Under the pieces are notes generated by a model that was not told where the DNA came from, made no database searches, and saw only the letters and a program-made list of their open reading frames with translations. The position numbers and the translations under genes were made by a program. Below, in pieces: positions 62,517 through 64,000 of a stretch of 64,000 nucleotides of DNA (its first letter is position 1; each line of letters begins with the position of its first letter). Location of the stretch: NCBI GenBank assembly GCA_910584725.1, contig CAJUBE010000021.1, positions 1-64,000 of the forward strand, written 5' to 3'. This DNA comes from an uncultured Lachnospiraceae bacterium. Lineage in GTDB: Bacteria; Bacillota; Clostridia; Lachnospirales; Lachnospiraceae.

Positions 62517-63935
62517 TTAAAATCTAAAATACAAAAACGGATTGTTGCTCCCCAGAACAATCTCCCTGACCGACCACCAAAAGACTCCCAGCAAAATCAA
62601 CACGACAAACCAGCGATCCTTCCATTTCCAATACAGCTTTGCCGGGAGGGGCGTCGCGAAAATAACGCACGCTATTAATAGCACTCCATACTCCTTGAGG
62701 TATCGAACAAGCTGCGTGATTCCAACCAGAATTTCCTCTCTGTGGTATCCTGCCAGATTGCCCAAATACCCAAAAAGCTGCCCCATATCCGTAATCGCAA
62801 AGATCACCCATGTCACGGGAATCAGCAGTACCGTGTAGATATGTCCCAGCACAGTGCTCCTCTCCAACCGTTTTCCGAAGGTTCTCTTCTCCAACGAAAT
62901 CAGCAGGAAGAAAACGATGCCCCAAAGCACAAAGTTCCAGGCAGCACCGTGCCACAGTCCGGTAAGCGCCCACACCGCAAATAAGTTAAAGACAGTCCGC
63001 CCATTTCCTTTCCGGCTGCCTCCCAGCGGAATGTAGACATACTCTTTAAACCAGCTGCCCAGCGTCATATGCCATCTTCTCCAAAACTCGGACAGAGAGC
63101 GGGATGTATACGGATGATCGAAATTGCGCGGGATAGAAAATCCCAGCATTTTGCCAAGCCCCATAGCCATCACGGAGTAACCCCAGAAATCGAAATAGAT
63201 CTGAAAAGAATAGGCGAATGCACCCAGCCACGCCACAAGCACATGCAGCCTGCCTGCCCCCGCCGTCATAATCAGATTCCAGAGAGTGCCGATCTGATTT
63301 GCCAAAAGCACCTTGAGACCCAGCCCGAGCGTAAATAGCTTCAACCCATTTTCCAGATCCCGAATCCGCACCCGCCTGCTCTCCATACGCTCCGCCACCT
63401 CGCTGTAGCGGACGATTGGCCCGGCGATCAGCTGGGGAAACATACAGACATAGGTGGCAAAAGAAAGTAATCCTGCGCGCTTGTCCAGGGTTCCCCGGTA
63501 GCAGTCAATCTGATAAGAAAGCATCTGAAACGTGTAAAAGCTGATTCCCAAAGGCAGCGCCAGAGAAAGCAGCGGCAAAAAACCTTTGCCCGCAAACGCG
63601 TTGATGCTGCCCGCGGCGAAGTCCCAATATTTGAACACAAACAATACGCTCAAATCAAAGACGACAGCCAGCGCTAACGCCCGTTTCCGCCTTCTCGCCG
63701 TCTTTGCCTTACGGTTCGTCTGCGGCGAGCGCGGCTCCCAGAACATATAACAGCTAAAGCCATAGTTTATAATGACAGACAAAAGAAGCAGCAGAACGAA
63801 ATACGGTTCTCCCACTCCATAGAAGATTAAGCTCCCAATCAGAAGTACAATATTGCGATATTTGGGCAACGTCAAATAAATAATTATAAAAATCGGCAAA
63901 AACCGAAATAAAAATCCCACACTGGAAAATAACAT
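62517..63935 (-). CDS. MBOAT family O-acyltransferase
   Basis: This 472-residue polytopic protein is of the AlgI/DltB kind. It has FWRRWHMTLGSWFKEYVYIP and the active-site His in LTGLWHGAAWNFVLWG. It moves acyl groups across the membrane to a partner that acylates an extracellular glycan. GGGAG lies 8 nt upstream of ATG 63935. The SGNH gene follows after 7 bases, so they form a unit. The glycan is unknown. Confidence 0.93.
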   Translation of the reverse strand: MLFSSVGFLFRFLPIFIIIYLTLPKYRNIVLLIGSLIFYGVGEPYFVLLLLLSVIINYGFSCYMFWEPRSPQTNRKAKTARRRKRALALAVVFDLSVLFVFKYWDFAAGSINAFAGKGFLPLLSLALPLGISFYTFQMLSYQIDCYRGTLDKRAGLLSFATYVCMFPQLIAGPIVRYSEVAERMESRRVRIRDLENGLKLFTLGLGLKVLLANQIGTLWNLIMTAGAGRLHVLVAWLGAFAYSFQIYFDFWGYSVMAMGLGKMLGFSIPRNFDHPYTSRSLSEFWRRWHMTLGSWFKEYVYIPLGGSRKGNGRTVFNLFAVWALTGLWHGAAWNFVLWGIVFFLLISLEKRTFGKRLERSTVLGHIYTVLLIPVTWVIFAITDMGQLFGYLGNLAGYHREEILVGITQLVRYLKEYGVLLIACVIFATPLPAKLYWKWKDRWFVVLILLGVFWWSVREIVLGSNNPFLYFRF

Positions 63936-64000
63936 CGAAAGAACTCCCTACGTTAGCATACACAATGAAGTAGTTTATCGCCTGTAAAAGTCTATATCTA

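Overview
The window looks like a chromosomal segment from a motile, strictly anaerobic member of the Clostridia, most probably Lachnospiraceae. The evidence is a clostridial set of genes (scpAB beside a dacF-type carboxypeptidase, era / YqzL-like / recO order, a single-chain glycyl-tRNA synthetase, a tryptophan T-box leader), a biotin-dependent Na+-pumping decarboxylase operon, a giant 2-hydroxyacyl-CoA dehydratase activase, and moderately GC-rich coding sequence. No tRNA, rRNA, CRISPR array, transposase or prophage gene was seen. Most genes lie on the minus strand.

Layout. 1-11135: two very large secreted surface proteins with paralogous signal peptides; one (FnIII/Big_2 type) runs off the left edge, the other (RCC1 repeats plus Ig-like repeats) is complete. 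11249-16557: mmdA-oadG-bccP-oadB-oadA operon. 16669-24169: D-Ala-D-Ala carboxypeptidase, a flagellin carrying an internal zinc metallopeptidase (flagellinolysin type) followed by a zinc-ribbon protein, then scpB, scpA, a metallophosphoesterase and a second D-Ala-D-Ala carboxypeptidase. 24310-28559: two polytopic membrane proteins flanking rpsU. 28616-37086: alaS, glyS, a lipoprotein, recO, a YqzL-like small gene, era and a DUF4349 lipoprotein. 37257-45694: M16 peptidase, an S4-domain (YlmH-like) protein, a two-component/ABC export module and a CPBP-family membrane protein. 46202-49127: Trp T-box followed by trpXYZ-like uptake genes. 49489-51729: an uncharacterised protein, a sigma-factor-like protein without region 4, and a rhomboid-like protein with a zinc-binding tail. 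51991-63935: dehydratase activase, small proteins, metA, ligA, a pseudouridine synthase and an SGNH/MBOAT surface O-acylation pair.

The most striking signal is a set of three tracts of exactly ten G (coding strand) inside 16 kb, each at the 5' end of a gene for a surface or flagellar protein. In the first surface protein G10 keeps the frame open (ON). In the second, G10 puts a stop directly after the signal peptide, and G9 would restore a frame of about 2070 codons (OFF in this assembly). In the proteolytic flagellin the tract lies between an upstream start with a good ribosome binding site and the canonical flagellin start, at the position of a Shine-Dalgarno sequence. Together they look like contingency loci that would switch two adhesin-like proteins and an enzymatically active flagellum by slipped-strand mispairing. 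A second recurrent structure is a family of about 100-bp multi-hairpin repeats, four copies between 32.9 and 42.4 kb.
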